A program made the translations under genes and the position numbers. A stretch of DNA of 34,747 bases from positions 1 to 34,747 of the forward strand of contig DATKOP010000028.1 in assembly GCA_035524595.1 (NCBI GenBank), given 5' to 3'. Numbering within the stretch: the stretch's first letter is position 1; the number at the start of each line of letters is the position of its first letter. The notes beneath the pieces are model-generated. The model searched no databases. It was not told where the DNA came from and worked only from the letters and a program-made list of their open reading frames with translations. This document shows positions 32,785-34,747 of this stretch, in pieces. Source of the DNA: CAIKZZ01 sp035524595. GTDB taxonomy: Bacteria > Pseudomonadota > Gammaproteobacteria > Steroidobacterales > Steroidobacteraceae.

Positions 32785-34113
32785 ATGAAGCACCCGCACA
32801 TCAAGACCGAACTGCCGGGGCCGAAGGCCCGCGAACTGCTGGCGCGCGACGCCCAGGTGGTCTCGCCGTCCTATCCGCGCGACTACCCGTTCGTGATGTC
32901 GCACGGCCGCGGCGCCGAGATCTGGGACGTCGACGGCAACCGCTTCCTCGACTTCGCCGCCGGCATCGCGGTCTGCAGCACCGGCCACAGCCACCCAGAG
33001 GTCGTGGCCGCGATCAAGGACGCCGCCGACCGCTTCCTGCACATCTCCTCCGACTACTGGCACGAGGGCCAGATCCGGCTCGCGGAGCGCATCAACGAGC
33101 TCGCGCCGATGAAGGAGCCGGTGATGAGCTTCTTCGGCCAGTCGGGCACCGAGGCGGTGGAGGGCGCGCTCAAGCTCGCGCGCTACGTGACCGGCCGGCC
33201 GCGCTTCATCGGCTTCCTCGGCGGCTTCCACGGCCGCACGATGGGCTCGCTGTCGTTCACCTCGAGCAAGTACACCCAGCAGAAGGGCTTCTTCCCGACC
33301 ATGCCGGGCGTGACCCACGTGCCGTACCCGAACAACTACCGGCCGCTGCTCGCCGGCGAGGAGCAGGGCCAGGCGGTGCTGCGCTACATCGAGGAGGTGC
33401 TGTTCACGAGCAACGTGCCGCCCTCGGAGGTCGCGGCGATCCTGGTCGAGCCGATCCAGGGCGAGGGCGGCTACCTCGTGCCGCCGGACGGCTTCCTGCA
33501 GGGGCTGCGCGCGCTCTGCGACCGGCACGGCATCCTGCTGATCTTCGACGAGGTGCAGTCCGGCATCGGCCGCACCGGCAAGATGTTCGCCTGCCAGCAC
33601 TGGGACGTGGCGCCGGACATCATGGCGCTCGCCAAGGGCCTCGGCTCGGGCCTGCCGATCGGCATGGTGGTCGCGAAGAAGACGATCATGTCGAAGTGGA
33701 CGCGCGGCGCGCACGGCAACACCTACGGTGGCAACCCGATCTGCTGCGCGGCGGCGCTCGCGACCGTCGAGCTGGTCGCCGGCGGCTACGTCGGCAACGC
33801 CGCCAAGGTCGGCGAGCACTTCCTCGGCAAGCTGCGCCAGCTCGCGACCCGGCACGAGGTCATCGGCCAGGTGCGCGGCAAGGGACTGATGATCGGCATG
33901 GAGCTGGTCGCCGACCGCGCCTCGCGCAGGCCGGCGCGCGAGCTCTGCGACGCGCTGGTCACGCGCGCCTACCACAACGGCCTGATCCTGCTGTCCTGCG
34001 GCCAGAGCACGGTGCGCTTCATGCCGCCGCTGATGATCAGCGCCGCCGACGTCGACGAGGCGGTGAGCCTCGTCGAGCTGAGCCTCGAGGAGGCGCAGGC
34101 CGGTCGCCGCTGA
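32785..34113 (+). CDS. Class III PLP aminotransferase (second copy, GABA-transaminase-like)
   Basis: Aminotransferase of 442 residues, more like 4-aminobutyrate transaminase than the copy at 28225. Signatures are DVDGNRFLDFAAGIAVCSTG, SFFGQSGTEAVEGALKLARY, FHGRTMGSLSFTSSK, LVEPIQGEGGYLVPPDGFL, LIFDEVQSGIGRTGKMFACQ (D255) and IMALAKGLGSGLPIGMVV with PLP lysine K284. GAGGA lies 6-8 bases before the ATG. Products of such enzymes are semialdehydes such as succinate or glutarate semialdehyde, which fits the aldehyde dehydrogenase and CoA transferase upstream. It converges on the peptidase gene, with 19 bases between the stops. Confidence 0.93.
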   Translation: MKHPHIKTELPGPKARELLARDAQVVSPSYPRDYPFVMSHGRGAEIWDVDGNRFLDFAAGIAVCSTGHSHPEVVAAIKDAADRFLHISSDYWHEGQIRLAERINELAPMKEPVMSFFGQSGTEAVEGALKLARYVTGRPRFIGFLGGFHGRTMGSLSFTSSKYTQQKGFFPTMPGVTHVPYPNNYRPLLAGEEQGQAVLRYIEEVLFTSNVPPSEVAAILVEPIQGEGGYLVPPDGFLQGLRALCDRHGILLIFDEVQSGIGRTGKMFACQHWDVAPDIMALAKGLGSGLPIGMVVAKKTIMSKWTRGAHGNTYGGNPICCAAALATVELVAGGYVGNAAKVGEHFLGKLRQLATRHEVIGQVRGKGLMIGMELVADRASRRPARELCDALVTRAYHNGLILLSCGQSTVRFMPPLMISAADVDEAVSLVELSLEEAQAGRR

Positions 34114-34132
34114 GCGCGCCGGCCGCCGCCGG

Positions 34133-34747
34133 CTAGCGGCTGGCGGCGGCCGTGGCGGGCGGGCGGATCCGGTCGAGCTCGGCGAGCAGCGCCGCGGTCG
34201 ACACCGGCCGGCCGAGGAAGCGCCGCAGCAGCACCGGCGTCGCGACCGAGCGGCCGTAGCGCAGCAGCGTCGCGGAGGTCCAGCCGTACCAGCGCGGGTT
34301 GCCGGCGTCGAACGGGCCGATCGCCGCACGCGTGCGGTGCCTGAGGTCCGCGGTCAGCACCGCGCCGAGGCCGTAGTTGATCATGTAGCCCGGCAGGTCG
34401 ACGAGCTGCACGCGCAGCGCCCACCACGGCAGCTCCGGGTGCGGCACGACGTTCAGGTAACGGCTCGTGATCTCGGTCCAGACGACGTTCGGGTCGGAGG
34501 CCGGCGCGCGCAGCATGCGCAGCTCGAACAACCCCCAGGCGACGTCGAGCACCACGCTCGCGTACAGCGCCTCGAGCGCGCCGCGCTCGTCGGCGGCCCG
34601 GCCGAGATAGCGGCGCTGCCAGGCCGGTTCCGCCACGCTCCACGAGGTGACGTCGGCGAAGGCCTCGATGAACAGGTCGTCGCCGAGGTCGAAGAACGCC
34701 GGTCGCGTGCGCACCGCCGCCATGTGCACCGCATGGCCGTCCTCGTG
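34133..34747 (-). CDS. Zinc metallopeptidase, C-terminal part (HExxH type)
   Basis: Partial: the 5' part is outside the window, and the frame is open to the last base. The first visible residues are HEDGHAVHMAAVRTRPAF, an HExxH zinc motif, followed 22 residues later by Glu in FIEAFADVTSW, the geometry of gluzincins (third ligand Glu). The remaining ~170 residues contain LPWWALRVQLVDLPGYMINY and WYGWTSATLLRYGRSVATPV. It recalls M2/M3-type peptidases in spacing, but I do not recognise the exact family. Convergent with the aminotransferase. Whether it is exported cannot be seen. Confidence 0.75.
   Translation of the reverse strand, partial: HEDGHAVHMAAVRTRPAFFDLGDDLFIEAFADVTSWSVAEPAWQRRYLGRAADERGALEALYASVVLDVAWGLFELRMLRAPASDPNVVWTEITSRYLNVVPHPELPWWALRVQLVDLPGYMINYGLGAVLTADLRHRTRAAIGPFDAGNPRWYGWTSATLLRYGRSVATPVLLRRFLGRPVSTAALLAELDRIRPPATAAASR

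Overview
The window is a bacterial chromosome segment with very high G+C (roughly three quarters by eye), densely packed, mostly read on the + strand, with many ATGA/GTGA stop-start overlaps. The left third keeps a gammaproteobacterial core order: hflC end, DUF2065, purA, tRNA-Leu, rnr, rlmB, rpsF, rpsR, a membrane protein, rplI, dnaB. The purA / tRNA-Leu / rnr / rlmB / rpsF arrangement resembles that of Pseudomonas and Xanthomonas. priB is absent between rpsF and rpsR. I infer a high-G+C gammaproteobacterium, perhaps near Xanthomonadales/Nevskiales; genus cannot be told.

Layout. 1-1925: hflC (partial), a DUF2065 membrane protein and purA. 1935-2585: a small exported protein and tRNA-Leu(CAG), both on the minus strand, with a good sigma70 promoter for the tRNA. 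2671-10446: RNA metabolism and replication genes (rnr, rlmB, rpsF, rpsR, membrane protein, rplI, dnaB, rluF-like). 10443-13456: a DmpA/BapA-type peptidase, a threonine aldolase (minus) and a TetR/BetI-type regulator. 13413-19301: a histidine-utilisation cluster, hutI on minus and hutF-hutC-hutU-hutG on plus, divergent around a perfect 14-bp palindrome that looks like a HutC operator; hutH is not in the window. 19342-20121: an SDR oxidoreductase. 20227-28141: nine consecutive genes for a V/A-type rotary ATPase (G/H-like, C, I, K, F, E, A, B, D). 28225-34113: class III aminotransferase, P5C-dehydrogenase-like aldehyde dehydrogenase, GctA/GctB-type CoA transferase and a second class III aminotransferase. 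34133-34747: the end of a zinc metallopeptidase on minus, cut by the window edge just at its HExxH motif.

How the parts work together. The hut genes take urocanate to glutamate and formate by the FIGLU deiminase / formylglutamate deformylase branch. The right-hand cluster suggests a route in which an amino acid is transaminated to a semialdehyde, oxidised to an acid and activated as a CoA ester; the substrate is not known. The V/A-ATPase operon is the most unusual element: it is compact, carries divergent stalk subunits in an unusual order, and has a variant P-loop in subunit A and an unusual ion-site sequence in the proteolipid. Other points worth a second look are a 12-unit Asp-Arg-x repeat tail on ribosomal protein S6, and a strong hairpin that fills the leader of the tRNA-Leu transcript.
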